Positions 41,578 to 49,486 of a stretch of 64,000 nt of DNA are shown piece after piece. Below the pieces are notes generated by a model, which was not told the origin of the DNA, did no database searches, and saw nothing but the letters and a program-made list of their open reading frames with translations. Numbering within the stretch: position 1 is the first letter of the stretch; every line of letters begins with the position of its first letter. The position numbers were made by a program, and so were the translations under genes. This DNA comes from Paenibacillus aceti (GTDB taxonomy: Bacteria; Bacillota; Bacilli; Paenibacillales; Paenibacillaceae), in the NCBI RefSeq assembly GCF_003614185.1, contig NZ_KZ987724.1, positions 3,225,319 to 3,289,318 on the forward strand, in the 5' to 3' direction.

Positions 41578-42615
41578 TCAACGTCCATTCCTCACTTTCG
41601 CCAGCTCGCCGCGAGTGAGCCTTGTGAAATTCAAGCGCGTGCCGCAAGCCTTCATCACTTCCGCCAACGCTTCAATATGATCACCCTTAATCAATCCGGC
41701 TACCGCATTGGTCGGCCCTGTATTCGTGCTGCGAATACGGTTCTTCTTCACTACATTTACAGAATGAGGTGCTGTGACTGTAAGGCCATGGAGGAGTGCC
41801 AATGCATGTGCCTTGGGAGGTACGATTAGACTGATATGACCTAGCGTATTCAGAGCTTTGCGGGACAGGGCGTGGGGAACTGCAGTAAGAGAATTGGCTA
41901 ATAAGTCCCTCCGACCGAGCGTCATATTCAGGAACATCTTGCTGTATGTCACGGCATCCTGCTTCATGAAGGATGGCAGAAACGGAGTGATATCATTGAG
42001 AGCCACATCGCTCCCTTGCTCAATCGCGAGCAGGAATGGAGCCAAATCCTCCGCGGCGACTGGCAGGTCCCCGTCCACGAATAAGACGGAATCACAGGTC
42101 GTCATTGCCGCACCCAGAGCTCGGCCTACATCATGGCCTAGTCGCTCCGGGAAGCTCAGCTTAATGAGGCGGGGGTGATGCTCCAATGCTGAGAAACTGC
42201 CGTCACTGCAGCCATTGAGTACCACGATAATCTCTTGGAGCGGCAGACGAATGAGCTCCTCCACGACGGAATTCAAGGTGGCTCTCTCATTACTAGCAAT
42301 GACGACCGCCGCCGCTGTTCCCATAAACGAGAGCGGGATGTAGTTGCCAGGCTGAGCTTCTCTTTCACCCTTCAGTACCAGTGACTCGAGCTCTGGCGGA
42401 CTGCTTGATCCTGCACCTCTCATGCTGCTATCCTTGATATCATTATGCTGCCGGGTCCTTCGCCTTACGGAAGGATGATTTCTCGCAGAACGGCTTCTTG
42501 CCGGATTGATTCCCGCAAGCTGTCGTCTTCGATGACGTCCACTATTGCCGTACTTCCTCGTCTTTTTTCTACGTGTGATCATTCGCATTTTTCGCATCCG
42601 CATCCGCATTCGCAT
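41578..42615 (-). CDS. GT2 glycosyltransferase with Arg-rich N-terminal extension
   Basis: 345 residues. Residues 1-55 contain 23 Lys/Arg and begin with the dipeptide run MRMRMRMR, encoded by a hexamer repeat (ATGCGA/ATGCGG). A linker follows, then a GT2-like domain from about 97: AAVVIASNERATL, IIVVLNGCSDGS, GHDVGRALGAA, LFVDGDLPV (DXD), SLTAVPHALSRKAL, VPPKAHALAL and GDHIEAL. The same set of motifs occurs in the next gene upstream, its paralog. GAGGTGATGAA precedes the first ATG, but several ATG codons in the hexamer run could serve. Confidence 0.82.
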   Translation of the reverse strand: MRMRMRMRKMRMITRRKKTRKYGNSGRHRRRQLAGINPARSRSARNHPSVRRRTRQHNDIKDSSMRGAGSSSPPELESLVLKGEREAQPGNYIPLSFMGTAAAVVIASNERATLNSVVEELIRLPLQEIIVVLNGCSDGSFSALEHHPRLIKLSFPERLGHDVGRALGAAMTTCDSVLFVDGDLPVAAEDLAPFLLAIEQGSDVALNDITPFLPSFMKQDAVTYSKMFLNMTLGRRDLLANSLTAVPHALSRKALNTLGHISLIVPPKAHALALLHGLTVTAPHSVNVVKKNRIRSTNTGPTNAVAGLIKGDHIEALAEVMKACGTRLNFTRLTRGELAKVRNGR

Positions 42616-42619
42616 TTCA

Positions 42620-43435
42620 TCACCTCACCTTGCTTCGTAATCTGCCCAGATCCCTATAGCCACCGCGTTGTCCACGCTCTTGAATCAGCCAATGGATCGC
42701 TTCTAAATGATCGCCGACCACGAGTGAAGTTAACGGGTCCTGACCCCCAAACGGCTTGCGAACCGGGTTCATTCTTCCTACATCCACCATATCTGCTATA
42801 CGCACATCCAGTCCCTTTACGATAGCCACAGTATGAGCTAATGGAGGCACCTCCAGCGATTTAGAGCCAATAGCGAGGACAGCGCGCCGGCTTAGAGCAT
42901 GGGGGACTGCCGTCAAGGAGCCACCTTGCAGATCCGGGCGTGCCAGCCAAGCATTTAACGTATGCTTCGCGATCACCACCGGATGCGCATCCGTCCTGTT
43001 CACCGGACCGGAATATCCATTTAAAGCTACATCCATACCGGACAGCACAGCATTCACAAAAGGCCTCAGCCGCGCCGCTGGAATGATCATATCGGCATCG
43101 ATGAACAGCAGCACCTCTCCCCTGGCTGCCTCTGCACCGATACGCCTGCCCACATCATGGCCTAACGGCTCGGCATAACGGAGCACCTTGGCCCCTATGG
43201 CGGCAGCGATCTCCGCTGTGCTGTCCGTTGAACCATTCGCGACCACAATCGTCTCACTGCACGGATGAACTCGGCCAGCTTCGCGCAGTACAGCGGGAAG
43301 TCGGGTTCTTTCATTCATCGCCGGAATGATGATAGATACTAGGGGATTCGGGTGATTTACGATCTTCGGCAGCCTTCGCCTTGGAGCCGACTTTCTGGTA
43401 CTTGGGACCAAGCCTCTCTTCCTTCTTCTGATCAA
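42620..43435 (-). CDS. GT2 glycosyltransferase with short basic N-terminus
   Basis: 271 residues; first 24 contain 11 Lys/Arg. GT2 body: SIIIPAMNERTRL, TIVVANGSTDST, LGHDVGRRIGAEAA, LFIDADMII (DXD), SLTAVPHALSRRAV, VPPLAHTVAIV and GDHLEAI. Paralog of the following gene, from which it is separated by four bases. TTG start with GGGAGGTG upstream. It is the first gene of the long operon that ends with the adaptor candidate, and a sigma-K-like promoter lies 41 bases upstream. Confidence 0.85.
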   Translation of the reverse strand: MIRRRKRGLVPSTRKSAPRRRLPKIVNHPNPLVSIIIPAMNERTRLPAVLREAGRVHPCSETIVVANGSTDSTAEIAAAIGAKVLRYAEPLGHDVGRRIGAEAARGEVLLFIDADMIIPAARLRPFVNAVLSGMDVALNGYSGPVNRTDAHPVVIAKHTLNAWLARPDLQGGSLTAVPHALSRRAVLAIGSKSLEVPPLAHTVAIVKGLDVRIADMVDVGRMNPVRKPFGGQDPLTSLVVGDHLEAIHWLIQERGQRGGYRDLGRLRSKVR

Positions 43436-43475
43436 GCCTGCACCTCCCCGTCTTGTTGTACCAGACTATATAGAA

Positions 43476-43502
43476 CAGTGTATGTCAGCTAATAAACGGT
43501 GT
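43476..43502 (-). promoter_or_regulatory. Candidate sigma-K promoter of the 11-gene operon
   Basis: On the minus strand AC (43501-43502), 16 bases, CATACACTG (43476-43484), one deviation from AC-N16/17-CATA-N3-TA. It sits between the terminator of the GT4 gene and the GT2 gene at 43435, where an operon promoter is expected. Confidence 0.55.
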
Positions 43503-43532
43503 AACGGCAAATGTACAATCATGTTCAATCGC

Positions 43533-43568
43533 AAAAAAATAGCGCGGGAACGTCTTCCCCGCGCGCTA
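43533..43568 (-). terminator. Terminator after the CotSA-like gene
   Basis: TAGCGCGGGAA and TTCCCCGCGCGCTA pair around a four-base loop; on the minus strand a run of seven T follows. Confidence 0.85.
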
Positions 43569-43575
43569 ATAGCTA

Positions 43576-44772
43576 TTATATTCCATCAGTTCCTCTTATT
43601 AAATCTCCCCACCGCTTTGCGGTGTGCTGCCAGCGAAATCGAATTCGGGCCAATTCCCTGCCAGCGCAGCCCATCCTCCGTCGTAAGTCCTCATCTCCAA
43701 GCAGATAGGTTACCCGCTCAGCCAATCTGTACGAGAGACCTTCCGAGGGAAGCAGGAACCCGGAGCGACCATCATCGATGATCTCGGGGATTCCCCCTGT
43801 ATTGGCAGCAACGACGGGAATCGCTGCGGCCATCGCTTCCACATTCACTAGGCCGAACGCTTCCTCCTCGCCTGAAGGAACGACCACCACATCGGCTAGA
43901 TTATACCAATCTGCCACTTTAGGATACTCAATATATGGAAGGAACACGATACGATCTTGATAAGGCTCAGCGAGTTTCTTCAGCTTACGGACATAACCGG
44001 TCTCCCGCTGAGCGCTATAGAATGCACTGCCCACGACGATCAGCATCGCATCAGGTACCTGCTCCTGAATCGCGGGCCAGGCATTCAGTATATGGTGTAC
44101 GCCTTTTGTCGGCAGCAGTCTTCCTACATAGAGCACAACCTTCCGGTTCTCCCAGCCGAAATCCGCTAGCCTGGCCTGACGCAAGGATTCGCCAAGCGGG
44201 GTCCAACGAGGCAGAAAATCCTCCAGACTTACTCCCAACGGATTAACCTGGATCGGCACCTGCAGTTGGGGAAAACGAAGTCTAAGCTCAGTGCTCAAAT
44301 ATTGGCTATTCACTATAATGCCATCCACGCTGTTCAACCAGTGGAAGGTCTCGGAGCTAGGGCGGTAAGTAGCGCTTATAAAGGTTGTAGAATGAAGGGT
44401 CAACAGCACGCGAGTGAAGGGCAGCTTGCCTTTGATCTGGGAAGCCAGTCTTGGGCGGTTATGCACATCTACGGTATCCGGATGCCATTTACGCAGATGC
44501 TGCAGAACCGATTGTAAATAACGGCGTCCGCCTGGCAGCCGATAGCAAGGGACAGAGCCTACCATGCCGATATTCGGAAGCTGGCGGTCCGCTACTCCGA
44601 ATATGCGAATATTCAATTCATCTGCGGCAAGCGGGGCAACCTTCTCAATCACCCTCTCGACGGAACTGCTCCTGCCTGACGGAATGACAAAGGAGCCTGG
44701 AGTAATCACCGCTACCTTCTTACGTCCCGTCATCGACTTTCTCTCCTGGTCAACCATTACAACACTATTCAT
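43576..44772 (-). CDS. GT4 glycosyltransferase, CotSA-like
   Basis: 398 residues, GT-B fold. VAVITPGSFVIPSGRSSSVERVI at the N-terminus, VDVHNRPRLA, IIVNSQYLSTEL, then VVLYVGRLLPTKGVHHIL, VVPSGEEEAFGLVNVEAMAAAIPVVAANTGGIPEII. This is the pattern of the CotSA type glycosyltransferases found in spore coats. GGAGGG is in position for the ATG at 44772. Transcribed divergently from the YheC/D-like gene and terminated on its own. CGTATATTTA with AC 17 bases upstream on the minus strand is a weak sigma-K-like candidate. Confidence 0.85.
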   Translation of the reverse strand: MNSVVMVDQERKSMTGRKKVAVITPGSFVIPSGRSSSVERVIEKVAPLAADELNIRIFGVADRQLPNIGMVGSVPCYRLPGGRRYLQSVLQHLRKWHPDTVDVHNRPRLASQIKGKLPFTRVLLTLHSTTFISATYRPSSETFHWLNSVDGIIVNSQYLSTELRLRFPQLQVPIQVNPLGVSLEDFLPRWTPLGESLRQARLADFGWENRKVVLYVGRLLPTKGVHHILNAWPAIQEQVPDAMLIVVGSAFYSAQRETGYVRKLKKLAEPYQDRIVFLPYIEYPKVADWYNLADVVVVPSGEEEAFGLVNVEAMAAAIPVVAANTGGIPEIIDDGRSGFLLPSEGLSYRLAERVTYLLGDEDLRRRMGCAGRELARIRFRWQHTAKRWGDLIRGTDGI

Positions 44773-44985
44773 TTCCAGCCCTCCGCATAAATCTCTTCAA
44801 AGATTGCTCATCAAGCCACTCGGGGATCAAGCATGATCTCTGATAAATATACGGCTGCAATCTGTAAAAGGTGACTACCAAGCCCGCATCATAAAACAGG
44901 CTGTTGTCGCAGAACAGTCGTCCACGCTTTCGGGTCAGTCCAACATAGAGTGTTAAAGAAGGCTCAAGGAGGAAGGAGGAACACT

Positions 44986-46086
44986 ATGGGGCAAAACCAC
45001 GTCGGAATCCTGCTCAATTCCAGCATGTTTCGTGGTATTCCCACAAGACGTACCGGTCAGGAATCGATCAAAAATTACGAGGAAGTCGCTAAGGAATTCA
45101 ATCTCATTCCCTGTTTCCTCCGCCTGGGCGATATCGACTTGAAACAGGGAAAATGCATTGCCTATATGTACAATGGCCGCGAATATGCTAAAGCTGTCAT
45201 CCCTATCCCAAAGGTCATCCACAATCGGGCTTTATACTCGGACCCGGCCGTCCACAGGAATGTCCTCCAGCTTATTTCGCAAGGAACCAGCGTGTTCAAT
45301 GCCAATAACCGCTACCGTAAGGATCTGATCCACAAGCTGCTGTGGAACAATAAGTATCTTCGCAGCTACCTGCCTGTCTCTGTTCCCGCAACCTCTTCCG
45401 GACTGCAGCAAATGATGGAGCAGTATACCGACCTTATTCTTAAGCCAGTACGCGGATCAGTAGGTCATGGAATTATACGGCTGCGAAAAGGAAGCAGAGG
45501 CTGGGAGATGATTCATTACTCCTCACGAAATAAAGGCTGGATCAACTCGCAATTATACCCTGGCGATCTTCCGCTATGGGTCAGGAAGCTGCTCGCCCGC
45601 ACTCCTTATCTGGTACAGGATCGAATCCCTCTACTTGAATACAATCATCGGCCGCTAGACCTGCGGGTTACTGTACAGAAAGGAATTAACGGCATATGGA
45701 ATGTGACCGGTCTCTATGCCAAGGTTGCCCCCTCCGATAGCTTCGTCTCCAACATCGCTAAGGGAGGGACAGCATACCCGGCAACTCTGCTGCTGAATGA
45801 ATTGCTGCCTGCTACTATCGTAGCCGGCGTCCTCGCTCATGTTAAATCTTTATCGCTCTCTATCGCCGCTGAGCTATCCGCGAATTTGCCGCTGTTAGCC
45901 GATCTGGGGCTAGACATCGGTCTTACGGGAAACGGACGCCCTTACTTTATAGAATGCAACGGACGAGATCAACGCTACGGATTTCGTAAAGCCGGGATGA
46001 CAGAAATTTGGAAGGACACTTACCGCACACCTATGGCCCATGCCCGTTATTTGCTGAATCATCAGCAATTAATAGCCACTAAATAA
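44986..46086 (+). CDS. YheC/YheD family endospore coat-associated ATP-grasp protein
   Basis: 366 residues. HVGILLNSSMFRGIPTRRT at the start, IPKVIHNRALYSD and FNANNRYRKDLIHKLL in the N-terminal part, then an ATP-grasp-like region with LILKPVRGSVGHGIIRL (Lys for ATP), LVQDRIPL, DLRVTVQKG, and DLGLDIGLTGNGRPYFIECNGRDQR with the metal-binding Glu-x-Asn. This matches the YheC/YheD coat-associated proteins of Bacillus. AAGGAGGAAGGAGG precedes the ATG. Reaction unknown, probably ligation of an amino acid or acid to a surface polymer. Single gene with strong terminator. Confidence 0.9.
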   Translation: MGQNHVGILLNSSMFRGIPTRRTGQESIKNYEEVAKEFNLIPCFLRLGDIDLKQGKCIAYMYNGREYAKAVIPIPKVIHNRALYSDPAVHRNVLQLISQGTSVFNANNRYRKDLIHKLLWNNKYLRSYLPVSVPATSSGLQQMMEQYTDLILKPVRGSVGHGIIRLRKGSRGWEMIHYSSRNKGWINSQLYPGDLPLWVRKLLARTPYLVQDRIPLLEYNHRPLDLRVTVQKGINGIWNVTGLYAKVAPSDSFVSNIAKGGTAYPATLLLNELLPATIVAGVLAHVKSLSLSIAAELSANLPLLADLGLDIGLTGNGRPYFIECNGRDQRYGFRKAGMTEIWKDTYRTPMAHARYLLNHQQLIATK

Positions 46087-46103
46087 TTGGACAGGAATTT
46101 CGT

Positions 46104-46138
46104 TAAACCGTCAGGGCAAATCTCCCTGACGGTTTTTT
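46104..46138 (+). terminator. Terminator after the YheC/D-like gene
   Basis: AAACCGTCAGGG and CCCTGACGGTTT with short loop, followed by TTTT. Confidence 0.9.
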
Positions 46139-46148
46139 GAGATCAGCC

Positions 46149-46952
46149 TTAACGGTACCTTACATCGGTAATTCCGAACGGAGGCAGCAGAATCGACATT
46201 AGCAGCGCAGCGGCAACGGCTGCACTTAACAGAAGAATAACCCATATGTCACTTTTTGAATACTCCGAGGGATAGTAATAGCTCCTCTCCCCCTGTCCAT
46301 CGAAGGCCTTCGTCTCCATGGCAACCGCTACCCGATGGGCACGTCGAATTCCCTGAGCCAACAAGGGAACCATGTATAACTTGAGGATTCCAAGCCATTT
46401 CATACCTCCCCGCAGGGAACGGACACCGCGAATTCTCAAGGCATTGCGACGGATAAGCAGCTCCTCCCAGACCATGGGCAGCAGCCTGATCGAGGCCATG
46501 AAGCTATAGGCATATTTAGGCGGCAGCTTCGCCTTCTGCATCAGCGCATAGAACAGGGCGACTGATGGCGTTGTCAGCACGAATAGCAAACCTTCCATAG
46601 CGAAGGTTACGGACTTGAAACCGATGTGTATACCTCGATAGAAGCTTTCTTGCGAAATCTGAATAAGCCCCCACTTCCACCAGACTGTATCCCCTTTGCC
46701 GAATAGAATCATCGTTGAAGAAGAAGCGATGAAGACCAGCAGGAAGGGGAGGATAATAAGTGATATTTTCCAGAATCTATGGCCACTGAAGAGGAGCAGC
46801 AATAACAGGAAACAGGCCATCTGATAGAAGACAAAATCGAGCCGATGAGTAAATAAAGTAAGCATGAACAGCAGGATCATACAGAGAAGCTTGGCGACCG
46901 GGTTAGCCCGGTGAAAAGAGTTCACATGCTGCGGAATCAGAAAATCATTCAT
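46149..46952 (-). CDS. ykoC: ECF transporter T component (YkoC-like)
   Basis: 267 residues with about five to six membrane spans. The family motifs linking to the ATPase are visible as AFRI-type sequence: RRNALRIRGVRSL and, further on, RRAHRVAVAMETKAFDG (the A-x-x-x-R-G/E-type coupling helices). With YkoD and YkoE it forms an energy-coupling-factor importer for a thiamine precursor, supported by the TPP riboswitch upstream. ATG overlaps the stop of ykoD by eight bases. Last gene of the operon. Confidence 0.9.
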   Translation of the reverse strand: MNDFLIPQHVNSFHRANPVAKLLCMILLFMLTLFTHRLDFVFYQMACFLLLLLLFSGHRFWKISLIILPFLLVFIASSSTMILFGKGDTVWWKWGLIQISQESFYRGIHIGFKSVTFAMEGLLFVLTTPSVALFYALMQKAKLPPKYAYSFMASIRLLPMVWEELLIRRNALRIRGVRSLRGGMKWLGILKLYMVPLLAQGIRRAHRVAVAMETKAFDGQGERSYYYPSEYSKSDIWVILLLSAAVAAALLMSILLPPFGITDVRYR

Positions 46953-48486
46953 GCCCAGCCACTCTCCTGTTCCCCACTCTGCGCTTGAAGGCCATTTCCT
47001 GACCGCGCTTCGTCAACTTGGTTGAAACAAGCCGTCCGTCCGCTACTTTCCACTCCAAGGTTGCTATAGTATCACTAAGCTTCTCCTCATGGGTGACCAT
47101 CACGATGGCCATTCCCCTTCTTCGCAGCTCCTCGCATAAGCTTAGAATGGCGAAGGTGTTCACCGCATCCTGCCCGAATGTCGGTTCATCCAGCAGCAGC
47201 AACGCCTTATCCAACACGATAGATCCGGCCACACTTAGACGCCGCTTCTGCCCGAGCGAGAGTTGATAAGGATGGCGATGCTCCAGACCTTCCAGCCCGA
47301 ATTGACGCAGGCTCTGCCTGACCAAAGACGATATATCCTCTCTGGCATAGCCCTCCTCATACAGCGAGAAGGCAATCTCTTCACTCACCTGGTCCGCTAC
47401 GAACTGCATCTCTGGATTCTGGAACACAAATCCAATCTGCTGTGCAGCCTGCTCAGTCCTTCGCTTGCCTGACTTGGCAGCATGCATATCCTTCCCCCTC
47501 AGTCTGTACACACCCTCAGCAGGAAGAAGCCCCATAAGACTAAGCAGCAGAGAGCTCTTACCCGCGCCGTTTGGCCCCGTAATGACGATGAAATCTCCGG
47601 GGTATACTTCGGCCTGCTCGACCTCGATCACAGTAGTCCGCTGCCGGAAGCCGCGGAATTGCTGCAATTCAATGAGTGGCTCTAACGAGAGTCCGCTGAT
47701 ATCCTCCATTTGGTTATCCAGCAGCAGTTGGCCTGAATGGGACTTGAAGAACACCTCCCAGACCCCGGGATACCAGATCCCGAATCGTCCCAATTCCTCA
47801 CGATAGGCACTGAATAACCGCCCTGGAGAAGCCTGACCAAGCACTTGACCCTCCGGGCCGAACAACACAACACTATCGACCAGCCCGAGCATCTCCTCAA
47901 TCCGGTGCTCCACGATCACCATCGTCCGCTGATCGGCAATGGAGTGAATGGCCTCCCATATTTGCTTGCGACCTTCGGGATCAAGTAATGCCGAGGGCTC
48001 ATCGAGGAACAGCACCTCTGGATCAGCAAGAAGCACGGATGCAAGCGCCAGGCGCTGCTTCATTCCCTGAGACAGAGATTGGATTGGAATATGGAGCTGA
48101 TTGAAGGACAATCCCACCTGCTCCAGAGCCTGCCGCATCCGTGGCTCCATCTCCTCTCGCGGGACACATAAATTCTCCAGGACAAAGGCCAGCTCTTCAT
48201 CGACATAAGGCATGCAGAATTGAGTATCCGGGTCCTGAAACAATACGCCTCTGGATTTCGGCACAATCCTCTCCTTGCACTTCATCGGAACCTCGACCAG
48301 TTCAGGCATAATTCCACTAAGCACTTGCAGGAGTGTAGATTTGCCGCAGCCGCTCGGGCCAAGCAGTAGCACTTTCTCACCACGCCTGACTGAGAAGGAC
48401 AGGTCCTTGAACACGAAAGACTCTTCCCCCGGGAATTTCAACCGAAGCTCCTGCACTCCTGCCATAATATCTAGCTCTGTCATCAT
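46945..48486 (-). CDS. ykoD: ECF transporter ATP-binding protein, two domains (YkoD-like)
   Basis: 513 residues formed by two ABC ATPase domains in one chain. First: LLGPSGCGKSTLLQVL, SLSQGMKQRLALASVL, VLFLDEPSALLDPEG. Second: ITGPNGAGKSSLLLSL, QLSLGQKRRLSVAGSI, LLLLDEPTFGQDAVN. This fused form is typical for YkoD. It powers uptake together with YkoE (substrate binding) and YkoC. Start placed at the ATG that overlaps the ykoE stop (TGATG); two neighbouring codons (TTG before, ATG after) are possible as well. Confidence 0.93.
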   Translation of the reverse strand: MMTELDIMAGVQELRLKFPGEESFVFKDLSFSVRRGEKVLLLGPSGCGKSTLLQVLSGIMPELVEVPMKCKERIVPKSRGVLFQDPDTQFCMPYVDEELAFVLENLCVPREEMEPRMRQALEQVGLSFNQLHIPIQSLSQGMKQRLALASVLLADPEVLFLDEPSALLDPEGRKQIWEAIHSIADQRTMVIVEHRIEEMLGLVDSVVLFGPEGQVLGQASPGRLFSAYREELGRFGIWYPGVWEVFFKSHSGQLLLDNQMEDISGLSLEPLIELQQFRGFRQRTTVIEVEQAEVYPGDFIVITGPNGAGKSSLLLSLMGLLPAEGVYRLRGKDMHAAKSGKRRTEQAAQQIGFVFQNPEMQFVADQVSEEIAFSLYEEGYAREDISSLVRQSLRQFGLEGLEHRHPYQLSLGQKRRLSVAGSIVLDKALLLLDEPTFGQDAVNTFAILSLCEELRRRGMAIVMVTHEEKLSDTIATLEWKVADGRLVSTKLTKRGQEMAFKRRVGNRRVAGHE

Positions 48487-49091
48487 CAATCATCCAGGGC
48501 AGCCATATCTTTAGACTCAACCGGACGAAGCAGGCTCGTCACTCCGGTCTTCTCCACCGCCTTCGCCAGACTGTAGGCCAGGAATCCAGCGATCACAACC
48601 GAACTGACCGCACGCATCGAATACTTGGCGATGAACATCCAAGGCTCATAATCCGCAACATATCCATAGAAAATATCGGGAAGCAGCGAGCCGACCGCCG
48701 CAGCAAACCCGGCCAACCCAGCCACTGGCGCAGAAAATTTGCGGTAGCGGAACGCGGCGAATACCAGCTCCGCAGCCAGCCCCTGGAACAGACTATAAAT
48801 GAGCAGCTGTATGCCCCAGCCACTGCCGAACAGCACTTCCACATGAGCTGCTGCCACCTCGGCAATCAAAGCTACGCCCGGCTTGCGGATCAAGAGAAAT
48901 ACTAGCGTGGAGGCGATGAACCACATGCCGTATACCAGTTCATCCGCCTGGAAGAACAATGGAGATAGCAGACTGTACACCGAGCTCCAGAAATGGTATA
49001 CCACCCCGAGCACGACGGATATAAGCACTGTGACCAGAAGATCGCTAAGCTTCAATCCCTTACTTCCCTTTTGCAATTGAACCTCTCCCAT
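48486..49091 (-). CDS. ykoE: ECF transporter S component for thiamine precursor (YkoE-like)
   Basis: 201 residues, about five to six membrane spans with polar ends (LLVTVLISVVLGVVYHFWSSV, MWFIASTLVFLLIRKPGVALIAEVAAAHVEVL). The pattern fits YkoE, the substrate-specific component for hydroxymethylpyrimidine or a related thiamine precursor. AAGGAG stands upstream of the ATG. First gene of ykoE-ykoD-ykoC under a TPP riboswitch. The ykoF gene that accompanies these in Bacillus subtilis is not present here. Confidence 0.92.
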   Translation of the reverse strand: MGEVQLQKGSKGLKLSDLLVTVLISVVLGVVYHFWSSVYSLLSPLFFQADELVYGMWFIASTLVFLLIRKPGVALIAEVAAAHVEVLFGSGWGIQLLIYSLFQGLAAELVFAAFRYRKFSAPVAGLAGFAAAVGSLLPDIFYGYVADYEPWMFIAKYSMRAVSSVVIAGFLAYSLAKAVEKTGVTSLLRPVESKDMAALDD

Positions 49092-49147
49092 TACCTAACA
49101 CTCCTTATTTACTATATTATTGCGGGGATATTCGGTTTAGAGAACAA

Positions 49148-49335
49148 CAAAAAAACCGGCTGAATAAGCTCAGACGGTTGTAAAGTCCCTCCCATGCAGA
49201 CTCGAAGAGTCTACAAATAGACATCAAAGGACGATAGATTCTCTACGCTGGCATTATCCAGATCAGATTAACGGTCTGCAGCGGATTATGCTGCCATCTC
49301 AGCCTGATTCACTCAAGCCCCCGTATCCCTATGCA
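49148..49335 (-). promoter_or_regulatory. TPP riboswitch with terminator
   Basis: On the minus strand the aptamer (about 49335-49225) shows the THI-box core: CTTGAGTGAATCAGGCTGAG and later GATCTGGATAATGCCAGCGT. Downstream, at 49179-49148, AACCGTCTGA and TCAGCCGGTT form a hairpin followed by seven T: a terminator. High thiamine pyrophosphate should therefore end transcription before ykoE. The stretch between contains GACTCTTCGAGTC, possibly part of the switching helix. Confidence 0.93.
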
Positions 49336-49486
49336 ATTAACAATACAATACACTACATCTTTCCTAGTTAGCAAGTATCAATTACAATTTTTTCATATTT
49401 ATTGCTTTCGACCCTATTCTATGTCAAGATAGCGGAAGTAAATATGGCAGCTCTATCTGCCCTTTAATTATGGGAGGAAATAACAA

